Source: Candidatus Auribacterota bacterium | GTDB taxonomy: Bacteria; Auribacterota; JAFGBW01; JAFGJP01 | Length of the DNA: 34,230 nucleotides | Direction of reading: 5' to 3' | Assembly (NCBI GenBank): GCA_023144635.1 | Contig: JAGLFH010000011.1 | Location: forward strand, 1-34,230 | Shown: positions 7,041 through 15,122 of the stretch, piece by piece | Layout of the letters: each line of letters starts with the position of its first letter | Numbering within the stretch: the stretch's first letter is position 1 | The notes under the pieces: model-generated | Told to the model about the DNA's origin: nothing | The model's database searches: none | The model's input: only the letters and a program-made list of their open reading frames with translations | Program-made: the position numbers and the translations under genes

Positions 7041-9005
7041 ATGAAAAACAGATCCAAGTGGATATTTCTTATCATGGGAGTGATCTTGGGAATAGTTTTT
7101 GCAAAAACATTCCTGTTACAATCTCATGATAATGAAGCTCCTCATAAAATTTCCAAAAAACAAAAATCAATAGAATATTGGACATGTTCCATGCATCCAC
7201 AAATCAAATTACCTGAGGAAGGTAAATGCCCGATCTGTGCAATGGATCTTATACCAGCTTATGAGGAAGGACAGGAAGAAGGATCCGAAGTTTCCCTAAA
7301 GCTGAGTAATTCAGCACGAGTGCTTGCCGAAATAGAAACTTTTTCCGTACGTTTTGAAGAAGTAAAAAAAGAAATAAGGTTAGTTGGTAAAGTAGATTAT
7401 GATGAAACACGTCTTGCTTATATTAGCGCATGGGTACCTGGAAGAATAGAAAGGCTTTTTGTTGATTTCACAGGTACAAAAGTAAGGAAAGGGGATCATC
7501 TTATTAAGCTGTACAGCCCAGATCTTTATTCCGCACAGGCAGAATATATCGGAGTTCTCAAAAACTGGGAGCAAGTAAAAAATTCTGATCTTGATCTATC
7601 CAAAGAAAATGCAAAGATGATGTTAAAAAGTGTAAAGGAAAAATTACGATTATACGGACTGTCAGAAGATCAGGTAAAGAAAATATCTGAACAAATGAAA
7701 CCTATGGAGCAAGTGATCATATATTCTCCTATCGAAGGTACAGTTATACATAAAAATGGTTTTGAAGGCATGTATGTAAAAACAGGAGATAAAATTTATA
7801 CGATCGCTGACCTTAAAAGGGCATGGGTATTTCTGGATGTATATGAAAAAGATATACAATGGATACATTATGGTCAGAATATTGAAATAGAAACGATGAG
7901 TTTTCCAGGAAAAATATTCAAGGGAAAAGTAGCTTTTATTGAGCCTTTTATGAATGAGAAAACACGAACGATAAAAGTACGTGTCAATGTTGATAACCCT
8001 GAGGAAAAGTTAAAACCCGGTATGTTTGCAAGAGCTGTACTTCATGCAACTATTGGTGAGGGCGGAAAAATCTATGAAAAAGATATGGCAGGAAAGTGGA
8101 TATGTCCTATGCATCCCGATGTTATAGAAGATAAACAGACACCTTGCCGTATTTGCGGTATGGATCTTATAAAGACAGAGGAATATGGTTTTTCTAAAAA
8201 ACCTCTTAAAAAAACAAAAGTACTTGTTATACCAAAATCAGCACCTCTTATTACTGGTAAACGCGCAGTTGTTTATGTAGAGAAAGATAAAAAAGATTCT
8301 GATTCTAATTTATACGTAGGAAAAGAAATCGTATTGGGTTCTAGAGTGGGTGATTATTATATTGTAGTGTCTGGTTTAGATATTGGGGAAAAAGTTGTCA
8401 TGCGAGGCAACTTCAAAATAGACAGCGCGCTTCAAATACAGGGGAAACCCAGTATGATGAACCCTGCTGGTTTTTACTCAGAAAAAGATAATAGTTTTGA
8501 AAATACTGATTCAAAGGCTCCGTTTGATGCAGGTATTTTGAAAAATGCAATGCCTCATTATTTTCATGCCGCGCACGCGCTTTTTAAAGGAGATGAAAAG
8601 GAAGCCGCTAATGGATTCCAGATGCTTTCTCATAGTCTTGAAAAAGTTATAAAAGAAAAAGTTTTTTTAAACAGTGATTCAGAAGAAGCAAAAAAGATTG
8701 TTGAAATTTACAATTTATTAAAAAAGGACAGCAAAAACTTAGATGCACTCCGTTTGCAATTGAAAGATGTTTCTACTATTTTAAAAGAAGTTTTTGATAA
8801 CTCCGATTATCGTGTTAAAAGTAAACTTTACCTAATCTTCTGTCCCATGGCTTTTGACGGGAAAGAAGCTTACTGGTTATCGAACGAACAGGAAATTAAA
8901 AATCCTTATTATGGTGATGCTATGCCTTCATGTGGAGAAATTAAAAATGAATATGGAATTGAGATCCAGCCGGCACCTGAGGCATCAACTCATCAGCATC
9001 ATTAA
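7041..9005 (+). CDS. cusB: CusB-like RND adaptor with two heavy-metal-binding domains and a DUF3347-like tail
   Basis: A 654-residue membrane-fusion protein anchored by an N-terminal helix (about residues 7-26). The first heavy-metal-binding domain is near 46-75 (YWTCSMHP ... CPICAMDL; Cys49, His52, Cys63, Cys66). The barrel-sandwich and beta-barrel adaptor domains follow to about 340. A second domain near 351-378 (WICPMHP ... CRICGMDL) interrupts the C-terminal adaptor part. Residues about 495-640 resemble DUF3347, including a late FCPMAFDGKEAYWL segment. Such adaptors collect Cu(I)/Ag(I) or related soft metals in the periplasm and hand them to CusA. Two metal-binding domains plus DUF3347 in one chain make it about 250 residues longer than E. 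coli CusB. Confidence 0.9.
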   Translation: MKNRSKWIFLIMGVILGIVFAKTFLLQSHDNEAPHKISKKQKSIEYWTCSMHPQIKLPEEGKCPICAMDLIPAYEEGQEEGSEVSLKLSNSARVLAEIETFSVRFEEVKKEIRLVGKVDYDETRLAYISAWVPGRIERLFVDFTGTKVRKGDHLIKLYSPDLYSAQAEYIGVLKNWEQVKNSDLDLSKENAKMMLKSVKEKLRLYGLSEDQVKKISEQMKPMEQVIIYSPIEGTVIHKNGFEGMYVKTGDKIYTIADLKRAWVFLDVYEKDIQWIHYGQNIEIETMSFPGKIFKGKVAFIEPFMNEKTRTIKVRVNVDNPEEKLKPGMFARAVLHATIGEGGKIYEKDMAGKWICPMHPDVIEDKQTPCRICGMDLIKTEEYGFSKKPLKKTKVLVIPKSAPLITGKRAVVYVEKDKKDSDSNLYVGKEIVLGSRVGDYYIVVSGLDIGEKVVMRGNFKIDSALQIQGKPSMMNPAGFYSEKDNSFENTDSKAPFDAGILKNAMPHYFHAAHALFKGDEKEAANGFQMLSHSLEKVIKEKVFLNSDSEEAKKIVEIYNLLKKDSKNLDALRLQLKDVSTILKEVFDNSDYRVKSKLYLIFCPMAFDGKEAYWLSNEQEIKNPYYGDAMPSCGEIKNEYGIEIQPAPEASTHQHH

Positions 9006-9021
9006 AAAGAGAAGATAAAAC

Positions 9022-9127
9022 AGTTTTGAGTTGTGAGTGTTGCGTTTTGAGTTAAAGGTCCTTCGACTCGTTTCACTCGCTCAGGATTAAAAAACGCTTT
9101 CGCGTAATGATTATAATAATAGGACGC
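9022..9127 (+). repeat. Interspersed intergenic repeat (GAGTT-rich block plus conserved 23-mer)
   Basis: After the adaptor gene comes a degenerate run of GAGTTGTGAGTGTT-like words ending in GAGTTAAAGGT, then a spacer with CTTCGACTCGTTTCACTCGCTCAGG, then AATGATTATAATAATAGGACGCA at 9105-9127. The same order, GAGTT-words, GAGTTAAAGGT, a short CGCTTCGC-type spacer and AATCATTATAATAATTGGACGCA, recurs at 22464-22533. The block is noncoding in both places and lies between functionally linked genes. Confidence 0.75.
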
Positions 9128-9161
9128 AGATAAAAAGGACAGAAAAAGAAAACGTATGTAG

Positions 9162-9183
9162 GGGCAGATCCCTGTATCTGCCC
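9162..9183 (+). repeat. GGGC...GCCC hairpin repeat, copy 1
   Basis: Arms GGGCAGAT and ATCTGCCC are perfectly complementary around a six-base loop and preceded by GTAG. This is one of several TAGGGGC-starting hairpins in the window (also 9215, 29544 and 34014). It is GC-rich in an AT-rich genome and lies between cusB and cusA. Confidence 0.8.
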
Positions 9184-9214
9184 GTGTAAAAATGAAGAAC
9201 ATAAGACGTAGTAG

Positions 9215-9235
9215 GGGCCGGGCTTGTCTCGGCCC
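9215..9235 (+). repeat. GGGC...GCCC hairpin repeat, copy 2
   Basis: Arms GGGCCGGG and CTCGGCCC pair with a single G-U around a five-base CTTGT loop, again preceded by GTAG. The stem sequence differs from copy 1, but the frame (TAGGGGC ... GCCCGT) is the same, as if stems were kept by compensatory change. The rest of 9006-9280 holds no gene. Confidence 0.8.
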
Positions 9236-9280
9236 GTAAAAAGATTTAGATAAGTATCATAAATGTTTTGGTAAAATATT

Positions 9281-12200
9281 ATGCTGAATAGATCAATAAA
9301 ATTCTTTTTGGAAAATAAACTGGTTACTTTTCTCCTTCTGATATTTTTCATTGGTTGGGGATATTCCGTCATGCCTTTTGATGTTGGAAATGAGATAATT
9401 CCAAGAGACCCTGTTCCTGTTGATGCCATTCCAGATATAGGAGAAAATCAGCAGATCGTTTTTACTGAGTGGATGGGACGCTCCCCGCAGGATGTGGAAG
9501 ACCAGATCACTTATCCTTTGTCAATAGCTTTACAGGGAATTCCCGGTGTTAAATCAATCCGCAGCAAATCGGCGTTCGGTTTTTCGTCGATCTATATCAT
9601 TTTTGATGAGGATAAAGAATTTTATTGGTCCCGATCGCGTGTTCTGGAACGTCTGAACGTGGCCCAGAAAGATCTACCCGTTGGTGTTGTGCCAACTCTT
9701 GGTCCTGATGCTACAGCTCTGGGACAAATTTATTGGTACACACTTGAGGGAGAAGGTTTTGACCTTCAGGAACTTCGCTCCATTCAGGACTGGTATGTAA
9801 GATATGCTTTGCAGTCAACAGATGGCATCAGTGAAGTAGCATCTATCGGCGGTTATGTCAAAGAATATCAGGTCGATGTTGACCCGGATGCTATGCGTGC
9901 TTATAACGTAAGTTTACAAGATGTCACCATGGCTGTGAAAAAAGCCAATATCGATGTCGGAGCCAAAACCATAGAATTTAATAGGGCTGAATATATTGTA
10001 CGTGGTATAGGATTTATAAAAAACGTTGAGGATCTGGAAAACACAGTTATTAAGGTCAATAATAATGTACCTATATATATAAAAAATATCGGTCATGTAT
10101 CCTTAGGACCTGCTCTTCGGCGTGGAGCTCTTGATAAAGGAGGCGCTGAGGTTGTCGGTGGAGTTGTTGTTGTTCGCTACGGAGAAAATCCGCTTAAGGT
10201 TATAAAAAATGTGAAAGAGAAGATCAAGCAGATCGAACCGGGTCTTCCTTCTAAGACATTACCTGATGGGACAATTTCTAAAGTTAAAATAGTCCCGTTT
10301 TATGACAGAGCAAAACTTATTCATGAGACCCTTGGTACTTTACAGGAAGCGCTTTCTCAGGAAATTCTTATTACAATAATTGTTATTCTTATTTTTCTCA
10401 TGAATCTCAGGAGTTCTTTGATAGTTTCTTTTACTCTGCCGTTTGCTGTTCTTATTGTTTTTATAATGATGAAGTTATTTAAAGTTGATGCAAATATCAT
10501 GTCGCTTGGAGGTATTGCTATTGCCATTGGTACGATTGTAGATATGGGTATTATCATGTTAGAGAATATACTTAAACATCTTAGGGAAGAGAAAAAAGAT
10601 CAATCGTCCAAAACCACAATTTTTCAGGGAGCTAGTGAGGTCGGAAGTGCCATTCTCACAGCCATCTCAACAACGATTATTTCTTTTATGGCAGTTTTTG
10701 CAATGACAGGCCCAGAGGGCAAATTATTTAAACCTCTTGCTTTTACAAAGACATTTGCACTTCTTGCATCTGTTCTGATAGCTCTTTTCTTTTTACCTGC
10801 ATTTGCAGATGTTTTCCTAGCAAAAAAAGAAAGAAACTTTTGGAGCAAAAAACTTGTAAAAGTATTACAAGCTTTTTTAGCTATACTGGGTATATTTATT
10901 TTGTTAAAAGCATCTTTTTATGTTCTTGGTGTGGCTCTTCTTGCCATTGATTTATTGTGGATTTTTAAAAACAAAATACCAGCCAGAGCTAAAGATTTTA
11001 TATATCACTATGCAAATTATATTGTTTTACTTACTGTTCTCGTGGTTCTTACTTATTACTGGTTGCCGCTCGGATGGGGAAAGGGATACATTCTTAATCT
11101 TCTCTTTGTAAGCGGTGGTGTTTCTCTCCTTATAGGAATATTTTTTGTTTTTATGCATTATTATAGTAATCTGCTTGAATTCTTTTTGAAATTTAAAAAA
11201 TTATTTTTATCGATCCCTATTTTTATTTTTATATTTGGACTAATAATCTGGATAGGATTTGGAAAAATCATTTCACCATTTACAATGACATTCAGCAAAA
11301 TCGGGGTTAAAGAAACATCTATACAAAATACAATGGTCATTTCATCACTTTATAAAATGTTTCCAGGTCTTGGAAAAGAGTTCATGCCGCCCTTTGATGA
11401 AGGATCATTCCTTTATATGCCGACAACCATGACACATGCATCTATTGGAGAAGCTTTGGATATTCTTCATAAGCAGGATATTCGTATCAGTCAGATTCCG
11501 GAAGTTTCGACAGTGACAGGGAAAATTGGCCGAGTGGAGTCACCACTTGACCCGGCACCTATTTCCATGATAGAGACTGTGATCCAATATAAACCAGAAT
11601 ATATAAAGGATCCTGATACAGGAAAAAGAGTAAGGCAATGGCGTGATCATATTAAAACACCTGATGATATCTGGAATGAGATTGTCAAAGCTGGCACCGT
11701 ACCAGGCGTTACATCTGCACCTATGTTGCAGCCCATTGCTGCCCGTATTGTTATGCTGCAATCGGGAATGCGTGCACCTATGGGCGTGAAAGTTTACGGA
11801 CAAAACCTGGAGGATATTGAAAAAGTCGGATACGATATAGAAAAGTTTCTTAAAGAGGTACCTACAGTAAAAGCTAAAGCTGTTATCGCAGACAGAGTCG
11901 TTGGCAAACCGTATTTGGAATTTCATATTGATAGAAAAAAGATTGCCCGTTATGGAGTAAGCATAAGAGATGTACAAAATGTCATTGAAGTGGGCATAGG
12001 TGGTATGACTCTCACAAAAACCGTAGAAGGAAAAGAACGGTATCCTGTAAGAGTAAGATATATGAGAGAACTCAGAGATTCTATAGAAGCACTGCAGAAT
12101 GTACTTGTTCCTACACGCACTGGCGCTCAAATTCCTTTATCTCAGGTTACAACCTTGAAATATATCCGCGGCCCTCAGGTTATAAAAAGTGAAGATACCT

Positions 12201-12967
12201 TTTTTGTAAGTTATGTGACCTTTGATAAGGTACGTGGCGTGGCTGAAGTGGATGTCGTCAATGCTGCTCAGAATTATTTGCAAAGTAAAATTGACTCCGG
12301 AGAATTTACGTTGCCTCCGGGGACACAGTTTAAATTTGCCGGAAGTTATGAAAATCAAATAAACAGTGAGAAGAAATTGAAAGTTGTATTGCCGCTCAGC
12401 CTTTTGATCATCTTTCTTATTCTGTATTTCCAGTTTAAATCAATTTCAACAACTTTTATTGTTTTTAGCGGTATTTTCGTTGCATTTGCAGGTGGTTTTA
12501 TACTTATCTGGTTATATGGTCAGGAATGGTTCATGAGTTTTCCTTTGATAGGAGATTATTTCCGTCAGCTCTTCAATATGGAAACGTATAATCTCAGTGT
12601 GGCTGTCTGGGTGGGGTTTTTAGCTTTATTCGGTGTAGCAAGCGATAATGGTGTATTAATGGCAACATACCTAGATCAGACTTTTAAAGAGAGAGAACCA
12701 AAGACTATTGAAGACATTAGAAAATCAACTCTTTTTGCCAGTCAAAGGCGCTTGCGTCCTGCTATTATGACAACAGCTACGACCATCCTTGCTCTTATCC
12801 CTATCCTCACATCCCATGGACGCGGTGCTGATGTGATGATCCCTATGGCGATTCCTTCAGTCGGAGGTATGATGATCGCTTTAATAACATTCTTTATAGT
12901 TCCTGTTTTATATTGCTGGTTAAAAGAGAACAGGCTATTACAAACAAAAAATAACAAGAAAAAATAA
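9281..12967 (+). CDS. cusA: CusA-like heavy-metal RND efflux pump
   Basis: The 1228-residue inner-membrane pump has the RND layout of a first helix, periplasmic porter domain, six-helix bundle, second porter domain and second bundle. The proton-relay helix reads AIAIGTIVDMGIIMLEN (near residues 407-423), and the matching second-half helix includes GVASDNGVLMATYLDQ. In the second porter domain, ARIVMLQSGMRAPMG is in the position of CusA's substrate-methionine region, which favours Cu(I)/Ag(I)-like soft metals over Zn/Co. The chain is almost 200 residues longer than E. coli CusA, mostly because of a very hydrophobic insertion about residues 520-667 carrying several extra membrane helices. It completes the tripartite system with 5645 and 7041. 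Confidence 0.93.
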   Translation: MLNRSIKFFLENKLVTFLLLIFFIGWGYSVMPFDVGNEIIPRDPVPVDAIPDIGENQQIVFTEWMGRSPQDVEDQITYPLSIALQGIPGVKSIRSKSAFGFSSIYIIFDEDKEFYWSRSRVLERLNVAQKDLPVGVVPTLGPDATALGQIYWYTLEGEGFDLQELRSIQDWYVRYALQSTDGISEVASIGGYVKEYQVDVDPDAMRAYNVSLQDVTMAVKKANIDVGAKTIEFNRAEYIVRGIGFIKNVEDLENTVIKVNNNVPIYIKNIGHVSLGPALRRGALDKGGAEVVGGVVVVRYGENPLKVIKNVKEKIKQIEPGLPSKTLPDGTISKVKIVPFYDRAKLIHETLGTLQEALSQEILITIIVILIFLMNLRSSLIVSFTLPFAVLIVFIMMKLFKVDANIMSLGGIAIAIGTIVDMGIIMLENILKHLREEKKDQSSKTTIFQGASEVGSAILTAISTTIISFMAVFAMTGPEGKLFKPLAFTKTFALLASVLIALFFLPAFADVFLAKKERNFWSKKLVKVLQAFLAILGIFILLKASFYVLGVALLAIDLLWIFKNKIPARAKDFIYHYANYIVLLTVLVVLTYYWLPLGWGKGYILNLLFVSGGVSLLIGIFFVFMHYYSNLLEFFLKFKKLFLSIPIFIFIFGLIIWIGFGKIISPFTMTFSKIGVKETSIQNTMVISSLYKMFPGLGKEFMPPFDEGSFLYMPTTMTHASIGEALDILHKQDIRISQIPEVSTVTGKIGRVESPLDPAPISMIETVIQYKPEYIKDPDTGKRVRQWRDHIKTPDDIWNEIVKAGTVPGVTSAPMLQPIAARIVMLQSGMRAPMGVKVYGQNLEDIEKVGYDIEKFLKEVPTVKAKAVIADRVVGKPYLEFHIDRKKIARYGVSIRDVQNVIEVGIGGMTLTKTVEGKERYPVRVRYMRELRDSIEALQNVLVPTRTGAQIPLSQVTTLKYIRGPQVIKSEDTFFVSYVTFDKVRGVAEVDVVNAAQNYLQSKIDSGEFTLPPGTQFKFAGSYENQINSEKKLKVVLPLSLLIIFLILYFQFKSISTTFIVFSGIFVAFAGGFILIWLYGQEWFMSFPLIGDYFRQLFNMETYNLSVAVWVGFLALFGVASDNGVLMATYLDQTFKEREPKTIEDIRKSTLFASQRRLRPAIMTTATTILALIPILTSHGRGADVMIPMAIPSVGGMMIALITFFIVPVLYCWLKENRLLQTKNNKKK

Positions 12968-13069
12968 AAATTATTTATATAAATTTGATTTTATTGAATT
13001 TTTAGATCAAATAAATTGTTATCAATAAAAAGAAAGAAAAATATTAAAAAATAAAAAAAGGAGAAACAA

Positions 13070-13291
13070 ATGAAAAAAGCTGTAACCATAGTAATTTCTA
13101 TATATACGATTTTTTTACTATCCGGGTGTAACGCAACAGGTAATCTTTCAAAGGAAAGCACAATTAAAGGAGCTGTAGCTGAAAAAGCTTCAATAAAATG
13201 TACACATTGTAGTTCTCCTATTGACGTAACAGGATTTGAAAAGGGATGCGATGTAAAATGCCCTGCGTGCAATAATTCCTGCACATACTAA
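13070..13291 (+). CDS. Small Cys-rich zinc-ribbon lipoprotein, function unknown
   Basis: A 73-residue product with a lipoprotein signal peptide (hydrophobic run ending LLSGC, lipidated Cys20) and a compact C-terminal four-cysteine ribbon: CTHC about 44-47 and CPAC about 65-68, with additional Cys near 61 and 71. AAAAAGGAG lies ten bases upstream of the ATG. I do not recognise a named family. The metal-binding ribbon at the cell envelope and the position straight after CusA suggest a periplasmic metal-binding accessory. It is followed by tpx after 53 bases. Confidence 0.7.
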   Translation: MKKAVTIVISIYTIFLLSGCNATGNLSKESTIKGAVAEKASIKCTHCSSPIDVTGFEKGCDVKCPACNNSCTY

Positions 13292-13344
13292 GTTAATATT
13301 GAATCTTAGATCAAAAAAATGTTCTAAATAATAAGGAGAGTTTA

Positions 13345-13857
13345 ATGGCAGAAAATCGAAGCGTAACATTAAATGGCCAGCTTGTGCAATTGCTGGGTGA
13401 TGAAGTTAAAGTAGACCTAAAAGCTCCTGATGCTAAGGTGTTAGATAAAGAACTCAAAGAGGTTTCTTTGAGTGATTCTAGGGGCAAAATAAGGATTGTT
13501 GCATCTGTTCCTTCACTTGATACGCCTATATGTGATATGGAAATTAAAAGATTTGATGAATTTGCTAATCATCATATGAAAGATACAGACATAATATTTG
13601 TATCAATGGATTTGCCTTTTGCTCAAAAAAGGTTTTGTGATATAGGCAATATAGAGCGAGTCATGACTTTTTCTGATCATCGTGACGGAGATTTCGGTAT
13701 GAAATATGGTGTTCTTGTTAAAGATCTCCGCCTTCTTGCTAGAGCAGTTTTTATAATTGATAAGGAAAATATTGTACGTCATGTAGAATATGTTCCGGAA
13801 ATGGCCTCACATCCAAATTATGATAAAATATTCGAAGTTATTGAAAACCTAAAGTGA
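13345..13857 (+). CDS. tpx: Thiol peroxidase Tpx (atypical 2-Cys peroxiredoxin)
   Basis: Tpx reduces hydrogen peroxide and organic peroxides using thioredoxin. The 170-residue sequence contains the Tpx active site SLDTPICD with peroxidatic Cys63 and the resolving Cys98 in AQKRFCD, the usual spacing for the family, and the tail EMASHPNYDKIFEVIENL. Length and motif are standard. An AAGGAG sits before the ATG. A perfect 22-base palindrome follows the stop. It sits between metal-binding envelope genes, which fits peroxide arising from soft-metal stress. Confidence 0.93.
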   Translation: MAENRSVTLNGQLVQLLGDEVKVDLKAPDAKVLDKELKEVSLSDSRGKIRIVASVPSLDTPICDMEIKRFDEFANHHMKDTDIIFVSMDLPFAQKRFCDIGNIERVMTFSDHRDGDFGMKYGVLVKDLRLLARAVFIIDKENIVRHVEYVPEMASHPNYDKIFEVIENLK

Positions 13858-13863
13858 AACCTT

Positions 13864-13885
13864 GCAAAAGCGTATACGCTTTTGC
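13864..13885 (+). terminator. Perfect 22-bp palindrome after tpx
   Basis: The sequence is a perfect 22-base inverted repeat with half-site GCAAAAGCGTA, directly after the tpx stop. There is no loop and no run of T afterwards, so it is either a weak bidirectional terminator, an mRNA-stabilising hairpin or a protein-binding site. A related stem, AAAGCG-TATC-CGCTTT, follows the HD-domain gene at 25818-25833. Confidence 0.5.
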
Positions 13886-13913
13886 GAAAGATGAGTAAAT
13901 ACGGAGGTGTAAT

Positions 13914-14243
13914 ATGTTAAAAAAAAGTTATGTTCTATTATTAGTCGTGTTATCTGTTTTTATGTTTTCATCCTTTGTCTTTTCTGAATGCGGCCCTGAG
14001 TGTGGGTGCGAGGCATGTGTTGAGAAAATAAAATCCGAGACTGAAAAAGAATCAGAAAAAATTCTTGAAGATGATGTAGTCATAAACACCACTTGTCCTG
14101 TTATGGGGGGTGAAGTAAAACCTGATACTGAATATAAAATAAAATATAATGGTAAAGTAATAGGTTTTTGCTGTGAAGGGTGTATTCCTGAATTCAAAAA
14201 AGATCCTGAAAAATACATAAAAAAAATAACTATTAATGAATAA
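13914..14243 (+). CDS. Secreted YHS-domain metal-binding protein
   Basis: The 109-residue protein has a signal peptide (to about residue 24, FVFS), an early Cys-rich patch CGPECGCEAC (about 26-35), a Glu/Lys helix, then a YHS domain from about 58: TTCPVMGGEV ... VIGFCCEGCIPEFKKDPEKYI. YHS domains bind soft metals such as copper and often accompany Cu/heavy-metal ATPases and RND pumps. Two metal-binding patches in one small exported protein suggest a periplasmic metal scavenger or chaperone for the Cus-like pump. A GGAGG ribosome site precedes the ATG. Confidence 0.85.
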   Translation: MLKKSYVLLLVVLSVFMFSSFVFSECGPECGCEACVEKIKSETEKESEKILEDDVVINTTCPVMGGEVKPDTEYKIKYNGKVIGFCCEGCIPEFKKDPEKYIKKITINE

Positions 14244-14310
14244 AAATGAATATTTTTATCTTGATCTCTGTTATATTAAATATCAAATAGAAATTAAAGG
14301 AGGTTTAACA

Positions 14311-14379
14311 ATGAAAAGATATACTCTTCGTACAGTTGCTCATTGTTCTGAAGGCTGCCAAATTTTGTCCTGGGCATGA
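14311..14379 (+). CDS. 22-residue mini-ORF with a very strong ribosome binding site
   Basis: AAAGGAGG at 14296-14303, seven bases before an ATG, is the best ribosome binding site in this part of the window, so translation is likely. The product is 22 residues: it begins MKRYTLRTVA, has HCSEGC at 11-16 and ends ILSWA before TGA. I recognise no family. The two cysteines three residues apart could be a metal or thiol site, a small modified peptide or a leader. A TGGGCA/TGCCCA stem spans the stop codon. The following 185 bases (14380-14564) are AT-rich with no other gene. Confidence 0.45.
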   Translation: MKRYTLRTVAHCSEGCQILSWA

Positions 14380-14564
14380 CTTAAAACTGCCCAAAACCCA
14401 ACAATTATGAATGCATTCAGTCGAATCGTCTTTATTTATTATTATTCTTCATATTTTTTGCAAAAACTTACCCATTATTAAATAATTATATATTTATTAT
14501 ATAGGCGAATATTTTTAGTTAAATTATTGTTATTATTGTAGAAAATCAAAATTAAGGAAAAATA

Positions 14565-15122
14565 ATGTTTCTTGGACTTATAAACAAAAGTAATAACAAA
14601 GAATTCGAAGAGCTGCTTATGCAGTACACTGATTCTTTGTTTAATTTTGCTTATAGAATGACACAGAACTCGCAGGATGCCGAGGATCTCGTGCAGGAAT
14701 CATCAATAAGGGCTTTTAAATACTTTCACAAGTTTAAGACTGGGACAAATTTCAAATCATGGATAATGACTATTTTAAGAAATACATTCATAAATAAATA
14801 TAGAAAGGCATCAAAAGAACCTCCTAAAGTAGCCTTAGAAAAAGTTGAAGGTTTTGTGCCTGCTACTAATGTAAGCGGTGCAGAAGAAGAAGTTTTCGGA
14901 GAAAAGATGCAATATATAGTAAAAGACCTCCCTGAAGAGCTCAGGACAACCTTAAGTCTTTTTTATCTTGATGGTTTTGCATATAAAGATATATCTAACA
15001 TAATGAATGTTCCAATTGGTACTGTAATGTCGCGGCTTTATACTGCAAGGCAAACACTAAAGAAAAAGCTCATTAAATATGACAAAAAGGAAAATATAAA
15101 GAATGAACTGCCAGGAAATTAG
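14565..15122 (+). CDS. ECF-type RNA polymerase sigma factor (RpoE/SigW-like)
   Basis: The 185-residue protein has region 2 (FNFAYRMTQNSQDAEDLVQE to WIMTILRNTFINKYRK, about residues 27-85) and region 4 (ELRTTLSLFYLDGFAYKDI ... GTVMSRLYTARQTLKKKL, about 125-175) joined by a short linker, the minimal ECF layout. It redirects RNA polymerase to stress promoters and is held inactive by the anti-sigma factor encoded next, whose start overlaps its end by 20 bases. The upstream region is AT-rich and I could not identify an autoregulated ECF promoter. Likely stimuli are envelope, oxidative or metal stress by context, but no sensor domain shows which. Confidence 0.92.
   Translation: MFLGLINKSNNKEFEELLMQYTDSLFNFAYRMTQNSQDAEDLVQESSIRAFKYFHKFKTGTNFKSWIMTILRNTFINKYRKASKEPPKVALEKVEGFVPATNVSGAEEEVFGEKMQYIVKDLPEELRTTLSLFYLDGFAYKDISNIMNVPIGTVMSRLYTARQTLKKKLIKYDKKENIKNELPGN

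Noticed and set aside
9073..9429. Minus-strand open frame over the cusB-cusA gap
   Set aside because: It covers the hairpin repeats and the start of cusA and has no recognisable protein features.
11540..12130. 196-residue minus-strand open frame inside cusA
   Set aside because: It is a shadow of the RND pump gene, with Cys/His/Tyr-rich unnatural composition and no ribosome site.
14311..14490. Reading the mini-ORF's TGA as selenocysteine to give a longer protein
   Set aside because: The readthrough gives a low-complexity Tyr/Ser-rich tail with no redox motif, and the small stem spans the TGA rather than following it as a bacterial SECIS would.
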